A DNA stretch of 64,000 nucleotides from Modestobacter altitudinis. Lineage in GTDB: Bacteria; Actinomycetota; Actinomycetes; Mycobacteriales; Geodermatophilaceae. The notes below the pieces were generated by a model that did no database searches, was not told where the DNA came from, and was given only the letters and a program-made list of their open reading frames with translations. The stretch covers positions 62,001 to 126,000 of the forward strand of contig NZ_SJEW01000003.1 in NCBI RefSeq assembly GCF_005930475.1, given 5' to 3'. A program made the translations under genes and the position numbers. Position 1 is the stretch's first letter, and every line of letters starts with the position of its first letter. Positions 27,265 through 36,077 of the stretch are shown piece by piece.

Positions 27265-27677
27265 GCGAAGCCGCGGACGGAACGGGCCCGACGACCGACG
27301 AGCAGCGCCGCGCCGCCGGGATGCGGGTGCGCCGTGAGGTGCTGGGCGACGCGCACGTCGATCGCGCCGTCGCCGCGGTCACCCCGCTGACCGCCGACTT
27401 CCAGGACTTCATCACCCGGGTCGCCTGGGGTGACCTGTGGCAGCGGCCCGGGCTGGACCGGCGCACGCGCAGCATGCTCACCCTGGCGATCACCGCGTCG
27501 CTGCGGCACTGGGACGAGTTCGCGCTGCACGTGAAGGCCGCGGTGCACAACGGGCTCACCGACGACGAGATCGCCGAGGTCTGCCTGCACACCGCCGTCT
27601 ACGCCGGCGTGCCGGCGGCCAACCACGCGCTCGCCGTCGCGAAGCCGATCCTGGCCGAGCTGCGCGCCGAGGGCTGA
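27261..27677 (+). CDS. pcaC: 4-Carboxymuconolactone decarboxylase
   Basis: AhpD-like fold enzyme of 138 residues. Motifs: DLWQRPGLDRRTRSMLTLA and EFALHVKAAVHNG, with the conserved GVPAANHAL near the C-terminus. Decarboxylates 4-carboxymuconolactone to 3-oxoadipate enol-lactone. Last gene of the operon; a hairpin follows 13 bases after the stop. Confidence 0.94.
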   Translation: MSEAADGTGPTTDEQRRAAGMRVRREVLGDAHVDRAVAAVTPLTADFQDFITRVAWGDLWQRPGLDRRTRSMLTLAITASLRHWDEFALHVKAAVHNGLTDDEIAEVCLHTAVYAGVPAANHALAVAKPILAELRAEG

Positions 27678-27690
27678 GGGGCGCCCGGCC

Positions 27691-27722
27691 CGGGCCGTCG
27701 CTGGGGGAACAGCGGCGGCCCG
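27691..27722 (+). terminator. Terminator of pcaHGBDC
   Basis: CGGGCCGTCGCTG (27691-27703) pairs with 27710-27722 over 13 positions with one G-U, loop GGGGAA. It lies 13 bases after the pcaC stop. Confidence 0.75.
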
Positions 27723-28069
27723 AGCCAGGACCGGGTGCTGCCGGTCGGGGGGCCGGCAGCAGGCTCGTCGGGCCGACCACCTCGCCGGCCCGGGGACCAG
27801 CCTCGGGCGGTGCCGAGGTGGTGTCCAGCACTCCGGCCGGTCGCAGCGGCTCGTCCGGGGAGCCGTGACGCTCCGCCGCCGGCACGTCCCAGGCGACCTC
27901 ACCGACCGCAGCAGGACGGCGACGGGTCGTGCGCGTCGAGGGCCGCCCCGCCCGGGTGAGCAGGCGCCATGCCGGACGGTTGGTGTCCGCACACGTCGGG
28001 TAGGGCGGACCGGCGGGCCGGTGCGGTCCGCACCCACCCGACCTGGAGCACCGCCCCTGCCGTGCCGCA
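27723..28069. other. Intergenic stretch without a supported gene
   Basis: About 350 GC-rich bases between the pca terminator and the glycosyltransferase-like gene. No reading frame here shows domain-like composition, and no clear promoter or repeat was recognised. Confidence 0.5.
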
Positions 28070-29143
28070 GTGCTCGACCGCAGGAGGCTCGTGACCGTCG
28101 TCCCTGAGGAGCCGCAGCGCCCGCTGCGGGTCGTGTCCGTCCCGGACAGCTCGCCCTACGTCGACGCGGTGCTGCCCGACCGCGTGCTGCGGGTCGGGCC
28201 GGGCGTCACGCCGAGCCCCTGGCTGGACCCGGGGTACCTGACCGCGCACACCGACGCGGTCGACGTGCTGCACGTGCACGGTGGGTTCGAGCACCTCACC
28301 GTGGCCGAGATGGACGCCTGGACGGCGACGGTCCGGCGGTGCGACGTGCCGCTGGTGGTCACCGTCCACGACCTCGTCGCCGTCGACGGCGCGGACTCCG
28401 GAACGCACCCGGGCGCGGCGCGGACCCGCGCGCAGGCCCACCTGCGTGCCCTGCTGGCGACCGCAGAGGTCGTGCTCACCCTCACCCCGGGCGCGGCCGA
28501 CGAGATCGCCGACCGCTTCGGCCGGACCGCCATCGTGGTGGCCCACCCGTCCCTGGGGGACCCGACCCCCGGGGTCGGGCGGGAGACGCGCCTGGTCGGC
28601 GTGCACCTGGGCGCGCTGGGCCCGGAGGTCGCCGAGCCGCAGGCGCTGCTGCGCAGCGCGCTGTCCGGCGCCGTTTCCGGCGGTGGCCGGCTGCGGGTGG
28701 ACGTGGACCCCGACGTCGACCTCGCCGTCCGGCTGCCGGTGCTGGTCGCGCTCGCGGACGCCGGGGAGCTGGAGCTCGTGCGCAGCCGGCCGACCGGGCC
28801 GGAGGGGTGGGTGCGGCACCTGCAGGAGCTGCACGTGTCGGTCGTGCCGCAGCGCGCCCGGAGCCACTCGTCGTGGGTCGAGCTCTGCCGGGACGCCGGG
28901 ACCCGGGCGGTCGTGCCGGTGGGCGGGCACCAGCGGGAGCAGTGGTCCGACGTCGTCCTCTACGGCAACGACCCGCTGACCGGCCTGGACACCGCCTCCC
29001 TCACCTCGGCGGTGGTGGCGGCGCTGACCCGCCCCGCTCCGGCGCGGGTCGACCGCGGTTGGCGGGCGGAGCAGCTGGCCGCCGTCCGCCGCGTGCACGC
29101 CCAGGTCTACGACCAGGTCGCCGCCGACCACGCCACCACCTGA
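28070..29143 (+). CDS. Glycosyltransferase-like protein (GT-B type)
   Basis: Product of up to 357 residues. The N-terminal half has VDVLHVHGGFEHL and PLVVTVHDLVAVDGADSG followed by VLTLTPGAADEIADRFGR, the pattern of GT4-type glycosyltransferase N-domains. The C-terminal half has VPQRARSHSSWVELCRDAGT, resembling the donor-binding region but without a clean E-x7-E. Substrate unknown. Start GTG 28070 or GTG 28091. Confidence 0.7.
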   Translation: MLDRRRLVTVVPEEPQRPLRVVSVPDSSPYVDAVLPDRVLRVGPGVTPSPWLDPGYLTAHTDAVDVLHVHGGFEHLTVAEMDAWTATVRRCDVPLVVTVHDLVAVDGADSGTHPGAARTRAQAHLRALLATAEVVLTLTPGAADEIADRFGRTAIVVAHPSLGDPTPGVGRETRLVGVHLGALGPEVAEPQALLRSALSGAVSGGGRLRVDVDPDVDLAVRLPVLVALADAGELELVRSRPTGPEGWVRHLQELHVSVVPQRARSHSSWVELCRDAGTRAVVPVGGHQREQWSDVVLYGNDPLTGLDTASLTSAVVAALTRPAPARVDRGWRAEQLAAVRRVHAQVYDQVAADHATT

Positions 29144-29178
29144 GGGACCGCGCCGGGGGCACGCCTTCGGCGACGCTC

Positions 29179-30702
29179 TCAGGCGCCGGGGCCCTCCTCG
29201 GCGTGCGGCAGCCGGACGGTGAACGCGGTCCGGCCCGGCTCGCTGGCCACCTCCACCGTGCCGCCGTGCGCGGCGACGACGGCGTGCACGATGGCCAGCC
29301 CGAGGCCGGTGCTGCCCGCGGTGCGCGAGCGGGAGGCGTCGCCGCGGGCGAAGCGCTCGAAGACGTGCGGGCGCAGCGCGGCCGGGATGCCCAGCCCGTC
29401 GTCGGCCACCTGCAGCACCGCCCAGCCGGCCTCGGCGCGCAGCCGGGTGGTGGCCGTCGTGCCGTCGGGGGTGTGGCTGCGCACGTTCGCCAGCAGGTTC
29501 GCCAGCACCTGGTGCAGCCGGGCCGGGTCGCCGGGCACCACGACGGGGGAGTCGGGCAGGTCGACCTGCCAGCGGTGGGTCGGGCCGGCCGCGTGCGCGT
29601 CGCTGACGGTGTCGACGACCAGCGCGGTCAGGTCGACCTCCTCGGTGCTGAGCTCCCGGCCGGCGTCCAGCCGGGCGAGCAGCAGCAGCTCCTCCACCAG
29701 CTCCGACATCCGCAGCGCCTCGGACTCGACCCGTCGCACGGCGTACCCGACGTCGGGGGGCACCTCGGCGTGCTGCCGGCGGACCAGCTCGGCGTAGCCG
29801 CGGATGGAGGCGAGCGGGGTGCGCAGCTCGTGGCTGGCGTCGGCGACGAACTGGCGGACCTGCGTCTCGGACTGCTGACGGGCGGCCAGCGAGCCCTCCA
29901 CGTGGTCCAGCATCCGGTTCAGCGCCGTGCCGACCTGCCCGACCTCCGTCCGCGGGTCGGTGTAGTCCGGCGGCACCCGCTCGGCCAGCCGCACCTCGCC
30001 GCTGGCCAGCGGCAGCTCGGAGACCAGGGCAGCGGTGGCGGCCACGCGGTCCAGCGGACGCACGGCGCTGCGGATCATCAGCGCTGCCACGCCCAGAGCC
30101 GCGGCCAGGCCGAGGAGCCCGGCGAGGAACTCGACAGTGACCAGGTTGCGCACCGCGTCGCTCGTGCTGCTCAGCGGGAGCCCGGTCACGATGACTGTCC
30201 CGCCAGAGATGGGGCTGGCCATGAGCCGGTAGTCGCCCAGGTCCCCGCCGAGGTGGACTGTCCGCGCGTCCGTGGAGGCGCTCGCGTACGCGACGATGAT
30301 GGCCTGTGGCCGGGTGAGGGTGCGCGACTGGCCGTCTGCAGTGAGCGTGGCCCCCTGGGTGCAGATGCCGTCGTCGATCACCGCGCTGAGAGTGCCGTCA
30401 CCTTGACCGGGCGTGTCGTAGAAGTCCGGCGTCGCGGGACGCTTGCCACTGTTGGCGGCGTCGGCGTCCGGTGCATCAGCGGCAGTCGGGTGGCCGAACC
30501 GCAGGGCGGCGTTGGCGGCGCGGTCTTGAGTCGCCATCAGCCGTGAGTCGACCTGATCGACCAGGTGGTTGCGCAGCACGGTCGTGGACACCAAACCGAC
30601 CAGTGCCAGCACGAGCACCAGCGGGACGACGAAAGCCCACAGCAGACGCGCCCGCAACGTGAGGCGTTGCGGGCGCGGTCCCGGGAGGTGCTGCAGGTGC
30701 AT
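29179..30702 (-). CDS. Sensor histidine kinase (TrcS-like)
   Basis: Membrane sensor kinase, 507 residues. TM1 about residues 18-42, extracytoplasmic domain about 43-185, TM2 about 187-211, HAMP, then HisKA with phospho-accepting His291 (DASHELRTPLASIRG), N-box LANLLANVRSHTP, G1 VADDGLGIP and G2 STGLGLAIV. Its ATG overlaps the regulator stop by one base. The signal is unknown. Confidence 0.93.
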   Translation of the reverse strand: MHLQHLPGPRPQRLTLRARLLWAFVVPLVLVLALVGLVSTTVLRNHLVDQVDSRLMATQDRAANAALRFGHPTAADAPDADAANSGKRPATPDFYDTPGQGDGTLSAVIDDGICTQGATLTADGQSRTLTRPQAIIVAYASASTDARTVHLGGDLGDYRLMASPISGGTVIVTGLPLSSTSDAVRNLVTVEFLAGLLGLAAALGVAALMIRSAVRPLDRVAATAALVSELPLASGEVRLAERVPPDYTDPRTEVGQVGTALNRMLDHVEGSLAARQQSETQVRQFVADASHELRTPLASIRGYAELVRRQHAEVPPDVGYAVRRVESEALRMSELVEELLLLARLDAGRELSTEEVDLTALVVDTVSDAHAAGPTHRWQVDLPDSPVVVPGDPARLHQVLANLLANVRSHTPDGTTATTRLRAEAGWAVLQVADDGLGIPAALRPHVFERFARGDASRSRTAGSTGLGLAIVHAVVAAHGGTVEVASEPGRTAFTVRLPHAEEGPGA

Positions 30703-31442
30703 CAGGTCGCGGGCTTGATCACGTACCCGGCGCCGCGCAGTGTGTGGATCATCGGAGTGCGCCCGGCGTCGATCTTCCGGCGCAGGTAGGAGATGTAGAG
30801 CTCGACGATGTTGCCCTGGCCGCCGAAGTCGTACTGCCACACCCGGTCCAGGATCTGCGCCTTCGACAGCACCCGCTTCGGGTTGCGCATCAGGTAGCGC
30901 AGCAGCTCGAACTCGGTGGCGGTGAGCCGGATGTCCGTACCGCCCCGCATCACCTCGTGGCTCTCCTCGTCCAGCGTCAGGTCGCCGACGACCAGCAGGC
31001 CGTCGTCGGCCACCACGCGGCTGGTCCGGCGCAGCAGGCCGCGCAGCCGAGCCGCGACCTCCTCGAGGCTGAACGGCTTGGTCACGTAGTCGTCGCCGCC
31101 GGCGGTGAGCCCGGCGATGCGGTCCTCGAGGGCGTCCTTGGCGGTGAGGAAGACGACCGGCACGAGCGGGGAGTCCGCCCGCAACCGGCGTAGCACCTCC
31201 AGGCCGTCCATGTCCGGCAGCATGACGTCCAGGACGACGGCGTCCGGTCGGAACTCGCGGGCGACGCGGACGGCGTCGGCGCCGTCGGAGGCGGTGCGGA
31301 CGTCCCAGCCCTCGTAGCGCAGGGCCATGGACAGCAGCTCGCAGATGGAGGGCTCGTCGTCGACTACCAGCACCCTCAGGGCGCTGCCATCAGGACGGGT
31401 GAGCTGGGCCCGAGAGCTCGTGAGGGGGGTGCTCGTCGTCAT
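30702..31442 (-). CDS. OmpR-family response regulator (TrcR-like)
   Basis: Product of 246 residues. Receiver domain with VVDDEP, phospho-acceptor Asp72 (VVLDVMLPDMDG), FLTAKD and conserved Lys in YVTKPFS; C-terminal winged helix with RVWQYDFGGQGNIVELYISY and HTLRGAGYVI. The DRVWQYDFGG segment recalls mycobacterial TrcR/TcrX. Start ATG 31442. Confidence 0.93.
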   Translation of the reverse strand: MTTSTPLTSSRAQLTRPDGSALRVLVVDDEPSICELLSMALRYEGWDVRTASDGADAVRVAREFRPDAVVLDVMLPDMDGLEVLRRLRADSPLVPVVFLTAKDALEDRIAGLTAGGDDYVTKPFSLEEVAARLRGLLRRTSRVVADDGLLVVGDLTLDEESHEVMRGGTDIRLTATEFELLRYLMRNPKRVLSKAQILDRVWQYDFGGQGNIVELYISYLRRKIDAGRTPMIHTLRGAGYVIKPAT

Positions 31443-31536
31443 GGTCTGACTGTGCAGCCTGATCCTGGGAGTTTCCTGTGTTCTGCCGAACAAGTGTCTG
31501 GACGTCCGGCAGATGCGCAGGCGACGAGAGGAGGGG

Positions 31537-31610
31537 TGGCCAGGGGCGGGGTCGAACCGCCGACCTCTCGCTTTTCAGGCGAGCGCTCGTACCGACTGAG
31601 CTACCTGGCC
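31537..31610 (-). tRNA. tRNA-Phe (GAA)
   Basis: Read on the reverse strand from 31610. Acceptor GGCCAGG pairs with CCTGGCC; anticodon stem CTCGC/GCGAG encloses loop CTGAAAA, anticodon GAA; T-loop GTTCGACCC. CCA is not encoded. Confidence 0.96.
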
Positions 31611-31645
31611 CCAGCGCCGGAACCGGTGGTGCTGGCGCCGGATGG

Positions 31646-31719
31646 CGACCCTGACGGGACTCGAACCCGCGACCTCCGCCGTGACAGGGCGGCGCGCTAA
31701 CCAACTGCGCTACAGGGCC
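31646..31719 (-). tRNA. tRNA-Asp (GTC)
   Basis: Read on the reverse strand from 31719. Acceptor GGCCCTG pairs with CAGGGTC (one G-T); anticodon stem CCGCC/GGCGG with loop CTGTCAC, anticodon GTC. The following bases read CCA. Confidence 0.96.
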
Positions 31720-31756
31720 TTGCTCGTTCTGGTGCTCCTGGTGGAGCTGTCGTGCG

Positions 31757-31829
31757 TGCCCCCAACGGGGTTCGAACCCGTGCTACCGCCTTGAAAGGGC
31801 GGCGTCCTGGACCGCTAGACGATGGGGGC
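31757..31829 (-). tRNA. tRNA-Glu (TTC)
   Basis: Read on the reverse strand from 31829. Acceptor GCCCCCA with TGGGGGC; anticodon stem CCGCC/GGCGG with loop CTTTCAA, anticodon TTC. Transcription order Glu-Asp-Phe. Confidence 0.96.
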
Positions 31830-31943
31830 TCGTGGTCGCTGGAGGCAGGGAGAACCTTACATGGCCCGGGGCGGGTGCCTGCACGGGGGCCCGCGCGCCG
31901 CGTGGCGAGCAGGTCTGCGGGGCTCCGCGTGCCAGCATCGGTC

Positions 31944-32618
31944 GTGCTCACACGACGTCCCTCCCGGATGACCGGGCTCGCCTGCCTGGCCGTTGCCGTG
32001 CTCTCCGCCGGGTGCGCCGCGCAGACCGACCCCGAGGCCGCGGCCTCGACCGGCAGCGCATCGACCACGACCTCCGCCTCCGCGCCCAGCAGCACGTCCA
32101 CCGAGTCGACCAGCCCGGCGACGGCCACGGCGACGGCGACAGCGGCGGCCACGGAGGAGGCAGCAGCGGGCACCCCGTTCCCGGGCGACACCCGGGCCGA
32201 CGTCGCCGAGGCGGTCGACCCGGACGGGCTCACCGTCACCGCGGTGCGCGCAGCCAGCCACGAGGGCTTCGACCGGGTGGTCTTCGAGCTGTCCGGCACC
32301 GGGACGCCCGGCTGGTCGGTGGAGTACGTCGACGCCCCGTCGGCGCAGGGCAGCGGTGCCGCGATCGACCTCCCCGGGGCGGCGTACCTCGGGGTGTCGT
32401 TGCAGGGCACCAGCTACCCCTACGACTCCGGTGCCGAGGAGGTGGCCCGGGGTGCGGTGCCGATCTCGGGCACCGACGTCGTCGAGGGGGTCTTCTACGA
32501 CGCCACCTTCGAGGGCACCTCGGCGGCCGTCATCGGGACCGCCACCCGCGCGCCGTTCCGGGTCTACTCCCTCACCGGACCCTCCCGCGTGGTGGTGGAG
32601 GTGGCCACCACCGGCTGA
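31944..32618 (+). CDS. AMIN-like domain lipoprotein
   Basis: Product of 224 residues. GTG 31944 gives a basic n-region (MLTRRPSR), hydrophobic core and lipobox LSAGC; ATG 31968 is an alternative. A long Ser/Thr/Ala linker is followed by the AMIN-like domain: EGFDRVVFELSGTGTPGWSV, AAYLGVSLQGTSYPY and a C-terminal TGPSRVVVEV. Such domains are found in actinobacterial exported proteins of unknown role, probably at the cell wall. Confidence 0.85.
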   Translation: MLTRRPSRMTGLACLAVAVLSAGCAAQTDPEAAASTGSASTTTSASAPSSTSTESTSPATATATATAAATEEAAAGTPFPGDTRADVAEAVDPDGLTVTAVRAASHEGFDRVVFELSGTGTPGWSVEYVDAPSAQGSGAAIDLPGAAYLGVSLQGTSYPYDSGAEEVARGAVPISGTDVVEGVFYDATFEGTSAAVIGTATRAPFRVYSLTGPSRVVVEVATTG

Positions 32619-32640
32619 CCGGCGGCGGCCTGCCGGTGGT
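32607..32640. terminator. Hairpin spanning convergent stop codons
   Basis: ACCACCGGC (32607-32615) pairs with 32632-32640. The stem overlaps the 3' ends of both the AMIN-like gene and the facing lipoprotein gene. Confidence 0.5.
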
Positions 32641-32972
32641 CAGCCTGCCTTCGCGGTCAGCTCCAACGTGGTGTCGGTGACCGTGGTGCAGGTGAGGGAC
32701 AGCGGCCCCGCGGTGACGCTCTCGCCCTGGGCGCAGGAGACGCTGGCGTCGCCGACCGACACGGTCGCCTTGCCGTTCTCCGTGCCCACGAAGGCCAGGT
32801 CGTTGCCGAGGATGCTCGCCTTCGCGCCGTCCCCCTCCAGCTTCACCGTGCAGGTGGTGCCGGAGCAGTCGACGTTGTCCGAGCTGCACGCCGCCAACGG
32901 CAGCAGCAGCAGCAGGACCCCGGCGGCGGCGCCCACGGCTGCGCGGACACCTCGGTGCAGTCGATCGGCCAT
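32640..32972 (-). CDS. Small lipoprotein, unknown function
   Basis: Product of 110 residues with signal peptide and lipobox LPLAAC. The mature part has cysteines in NVDCSGTTCTVKLEG, SVSCAQG and SLTCTTV, four in total, likely two disulfides in a small beta-sandwich. Not recognised beyond this. Confidence 0.75.
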   Translation of the reverse strand: MADRLHRGVRAAVGAAAGVLLLLLPLAACSSDNVDCSGTTCTVKLEGDGAKASILGNDLAFVGTENGKATVSVGDASVSCAQGESVTAGPLSLTCTTVTDTTLELTAKAG

Positions 32973-33026
32973 GGGAGCAGGGTAGGGCGGACGGCCGGAC
33001 CCCGCGCGGCCCGACGCGGCGGGAGG

Positions 33027-33554
33027 TCAGTCCCGGTGCGGAGCGGTGCTGAAGACCCAGCTGCGGAGGGCGACGAACCGGATCAGGCCGATCGCTCCGG
33101 TCACCGCGGCGATCAGGCAGAGCTGGGCGACCGCGCCGACGTCGCCGACCAGGCTGTGCACGCCGGCCAGTGCGAGCGAGGTGGCGACCAGGCCGATGAC
33201 GGCCAGCCCCCCGCCCTCCCACTGCGCGGCGAACCAGGAGACCCGGGCTCCGGCGTGGAAGGTCAGCCGGCGGTGCATCTCGTTGGCCAGCAGGGTCGAG
33301 GCGACCGCGCCGACGACGTTGGCCAGCTGGTCGCCCAGCCCACCGAGCGCGATGAAGAGCACGGCGTAGACCGTGCTGGAGACCACGCCGACGACGACGA
33401 AGCGGACGAACTGGGCGCGGGCGTCGTCCTGGTGCAGGCGGGTCCGCAGCAGGCTGAGCAGCTGGGGCGCCCGGTGGAGCTCGGTCGTGACGAGAGAACC
33501 CGGCTTGCGCGCGCCACCGGGGGCGGTGCGACGGAGCAGGGACGGGCAGGTCAC
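33027..33554 (-). CDS. GtrA-family membrane protein
   Basis: Product of 175 residues with four hydrophobic segments: RFVVVGVVSSTVYAVLFIAL, an ANVVGAVASTLLANEMHRRLTF region typical of GtrA, and two more. GtrA-like proteins are linked to flipping or handling of lipid-linked sugars for cell-surface glycans. GTG 33554 is chosen because GAAGGAG lies 5 bases upstream; GTG 33599 would add 15 residues. Confidence 0.85.
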   Translation of the reverse strand: MTCPSLLRRTAPGGARKPGSLVTTELHRAPQLLSLLRTRLHQDDARAQFVRFVVVGVVSSTVYAVLFIALGGLGDQLANVVGAVASTLLANEMHRRLTFHAGARVSWFAAQWEGGGLAVIGLVATSLALAGVHSLVGDVGAVAQLCLIAAVTGAIGLIRFVALRSWVFSTAPHRD

Positions 33555-33647
33555 GTGTACTCCTTCGAGAGCCAGTGGCTCAACGGTTGCATGCTCCACC
33601 AGGAAGTCTCAGGTGTGCATCTGGATTCCCCGCGCGGCGCGCTGACA

Positions 33648-33669
33648 CTCCGTGAGGTCGATCACGGAG
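33648..33669. promoter_or_regulatory. 8-bp inverted repeat upstream of 33736
   Basis: CTCCGTGA-GGTCGA-TCACGGAG lies in the shared region between the divergent GtrA gene and the gene at 33736. Possible operator; no matching regulator is next to it. Confidence 0.35.
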
Positions 33670-33735
33670 AGTGGTCACGATCAGGTCACAGGCGGCTGTC
33701 AGCTGCTTCCCGAGCAGCGTCGGCACGGTGGGGCC

Positions 33736-34227
33736 GTGCACACACCCGGCCCTCGGCGTCCCTGGCTCTACGACCCCTCGCTCGGCGGGGTGCTGGTGCG
33801 GGCGCACCGGTCGCCGGTGGCCGGTGCGGCGAGCAGCGTGGTGTCCGACGTGGTGTGGGGCGACGTCCTGGCGGTGCTGCGCTGGGCCGAGGCGACGCTG
33901 ACCTGCCCGCCGGAGCTGACCGGTGGCACCGCCTGGCGGACGGCCGCCGCGTCGGCCGGCATGCTGCGCCGCCTGCCGGGGCTGTGCCGGGAGACCGGTG
34001 TCGCCTGGCCGGGGCCCGCGCCGGCGTCCCCGGCGGGGGAGGTGCCGGCCGTGCAGCGACTGCGGACGGCGGCCGACCGGCTGGCGGTGCGGCTGTGCTC
34101 CCCGGAGGAGGGCGTGGCCGGGCCGCTGCGCGACTCGCTCGCCGACCTCGCGCGGGACGTCGACGAGGTGGGTGCGGCCGCGATCGCGCTGCTGGCCGAG
34201 GGGGCCGACTGGACGGCGGCGAGATGA
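33736..34227 (+). CDS. Hypothetical protein
   Basis: Product of 163 residues, GTG start. Largely helical, soluble, Ala/Leu-rich: DVLAVLRWAEATLTCPPE, RTAAASAGMLRRLPGLCRE, ADLARDVDEVGAAAIALLAE. No family recognised. Precedes the DUF2231-Rieske gene by about 30-40 bases on the same strand. Confidence 0.65.
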   Translation: MHTPGPRRPWLYDPSLGGVLVRAHRSPVAGAASSVVSDVVWGDVLAVLRWAEATLTCPPELTGGTAWRTAAASAGMLRRLPGLCRETGVAWPGPAPASPAGEVPAVQRLRTAADRLAVRLCSPEEGVAGPLRDSLADLARDVDEVGAAAIALLAEGADWTAAR

Positions 34228-34257
34228 GCCCGCCGGTTCCGGTCGCCCACAACGGGT

Positions 34258-35157
34258 ATGGGCGGGCGCATGAGCTTGCTCGCCGTGCTGGACCGGCTGT
34301 CCGAGGTGTCGTCGTTCGACAAGTCGCTGGAGAGCGCGCGGGCGGCGGTGAACAAGGTGCTCCGGCCGCAGGCGTTCAAGGACCTGCTGCACGGCACCTG
34401 GCTCGGCCACCCGGTGCACCCGATTCTGGCCATGGTCCCGGTGGGCACCTGGCTGTCGGCCGGGATCCTGGACGCGGTGCCGCCGGCCCGTCCGGCTGCC
34501 ACCGCGCTGATCGGCACCGGCGTCGCCGCCAGCCTGCCGGCCGCTCTCGCGGGCGCGGCCGACTGGTCGGAGCAGGACGACGCCGTCCGCCGGCTCGGCG
34601 CCGTGCACGCGGTCGCCAACTCCGCGGCGCTCGGCCTGTACGTCGGCTCGCTGGTGGCCCGGCGCAAGGGCAACGGCACGCTGGGCCGGGTGCTGGCCTA
34701 CAGCGGCCTGGGGTTGGCCAGCGCGTCGGCCTCGATCGGTGGGCACATGTCCTACGCGCAGTCCTCGGGCGCCAACCACGCGGTGGTCGAGGCCCGGCAG
34801 CTCACCACCGAGTGGATCGACCTCGGACCCCTCGACGACCTGCCCGAGGGGCGTCCGGCGCTGCGCACCGGTGAGGGTCAGGGCACGCCGGTCGGGCTCG
34901 CCGTCGTCCGCCGCGGCGCCCGCGTCGACGTCTTCGTCAACGCCTGCGCGCACGTGGGCGGACCGCTCGCCGAGGGGACGGTCGAGGAGGTCCGCGGAGC
35001 TGACTGCCTGGTGTGCCCGTGGCACGGCTCGGCGTTCGACCTGGAGAGCGGCGAGCCGCGGCGCGGGCCGACGGCGAGCGCGCAGGAGCGGCTGGAGGTC
35101 AGGTACGAGGCCGGCCGGGTCTACGGGAAGCTGCCGAACCGGCACGTCTCGAAGTGA
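34258..35157 (+). CDS. DUF2231 membrane domain fused to a Rieske 2Fe-2S domain
   Basis: Protein of 299 residues (295 if ATG 34270 is the start). N-terminal part has DUF2231-like membrane segments (GTWLGHPVHPILAMVPVGTW, YVGSLVARRKGNGTLG), and the C-terminal part is a Rieske domain with CAHVGGPL and CPWHGSAFDLESG, giving the C-x-H/C-x2-H ligands. Likely a membrane-tethered electron-transfer protein; the partner is unknown. Confidence 0.9.
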   Translation: MGGRMSLLAVLDRLSEVSSFDKSLESARAAVNKVLRPQAFKDLLHGTWLGHPVHPILAMVPVGTWLSAGILDAVPPARPAATALIGTGVAASLPAALAGAADWSEQDDAVRRLGAVHAVANSAALGLYVGSLVARRKGNGTLGRVLAYSGLGLASASASIGGHMSYAQSSGANHAVVEARQLTTEWIDLGPLDDLPEGRPALRTGEGQGTPVGLAVVRRGARVDVFVNACAHVGGPLAEGTVEEVRGADCLVCPWHGSAFDLESGEPRRGPTASAQERLEVRYEAGRVYGKLPNRHVSK

Positions 35158-35191
35158 CCGCCGGCGGCTGACCCGGACCTAGGCTGCGGCC

Positions 35192-36040
35192 GTGCGGGGA
35201 GCGGCCGTCGGTCTGGTGCTGGTGGCGGTCCTGGCGGGCTGCGGCGGCGCGGACCAGCCCGCTCCGCCGCCGGCTGCGTCGTCCACGCCGGCCGCCGAGG
35301 CCCTCCCGGAGGTCCCCGGCGTCACCGGTGAGGCGGTGCAGCTGCGCACCGACGCCGCCCTCGGCGGGCAGGTGCAGGTGCGGCTCACCGACACCGGCCC
35401 GGCGCCGTTCACGGTCACCTCCGTGCAGCTGGACTCCCCGGGGTTCGCCGCAGTGCCGGCCCGGACGGTCGCGGCGACGTACGAGCCCGGGCAGACCATC
35501 GACCTGCCGACGCCGTTCGGCACGGTGGACTGCACGGCCGGGGTCGAGCCCGTGGCGGCGCGCGTGACAGTGGTGCGGCCGGAGGGGACGACGGGGGAGC
35601 TCCGGGTGCCGCTGGCCGGCGACACGATGGCGCAGGTGCACGACGCCGCGTGCGCCGTCGAGCGGGTGCTGGCGGTCGTCGACGTCGCGGTGGAGGACCT
35701 GACCGAGGCGGGCACCACGACGACCGGCGTGGTCGTGCTGACCCGGCGCTCGGGCGACGAGCCGGTCGAGGTCACCCGGCTCGGCGGGAGCGTCGTGCTG
35801 CAGCCGGTGCTGGACGACCTGCCGGTGACGCTGGAACCGGACCGGGACGAGCTGAGGCTGCCGGTGACCTTCGACGCGGCGCGGTGCGATCCGCACGCGC
35901 TCGCCGAGACCAAGAAGCCGTTCGTCTTCCCGCTGGCGGTGACCGTCGGCGACGGGGACAGCGTGCCGGTGGACCTCCCGCTCGACGACGCGCAGAAGGT
36001 GCAGCTGGAGGGGTTCCTCGGCCGGGTGTGCACCGGCTGA
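35192..36040 (+). CDS. Lipoprotein of unknown function
   Basis: Product of 282 residues, GTG start. Signal with lipobox VLAGC (Cys17), a Pro/Ala linker, then two beta-rich segments (GQVQVRLTDTGPAPFTVTSV and TTGVVVLTRRSGDEPVEVT) with conserved-looking cysteines. Resembles actinobacterial exported beta-sandwich lipoproteins. No enzyme motif. Confidence 0.75.
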   Translation: MRGAAVGLVLVAVLAGCGGADQPAPPPAASSTPAAEALPEVPGVTGEAVQLRTDAALGGQVQVRLTDTGPAPFTVTSVQLDSPGFAAVPARTVAATYEPGQTIDLPTPFGTVDCTAGVEPVAARVTVVRPEGTTGELRVPLAGDTMAQVHDAACAVERVLAVVDVAVEDLTEAGTTTTGVVVLTRRSGDEPVEVTRLGGSVVLQPVLDDLPVTLEPDRDELRLPVTFDAARCDPHALAETKKPFVFPLAVTVGDGDSVPVDLPLDDAQKVQLEGFLGRVCTG

Positions 36041-36077
36041 GCGGTTCGCCGGCCCGCCACCGGGGCACCGTCCGGGC

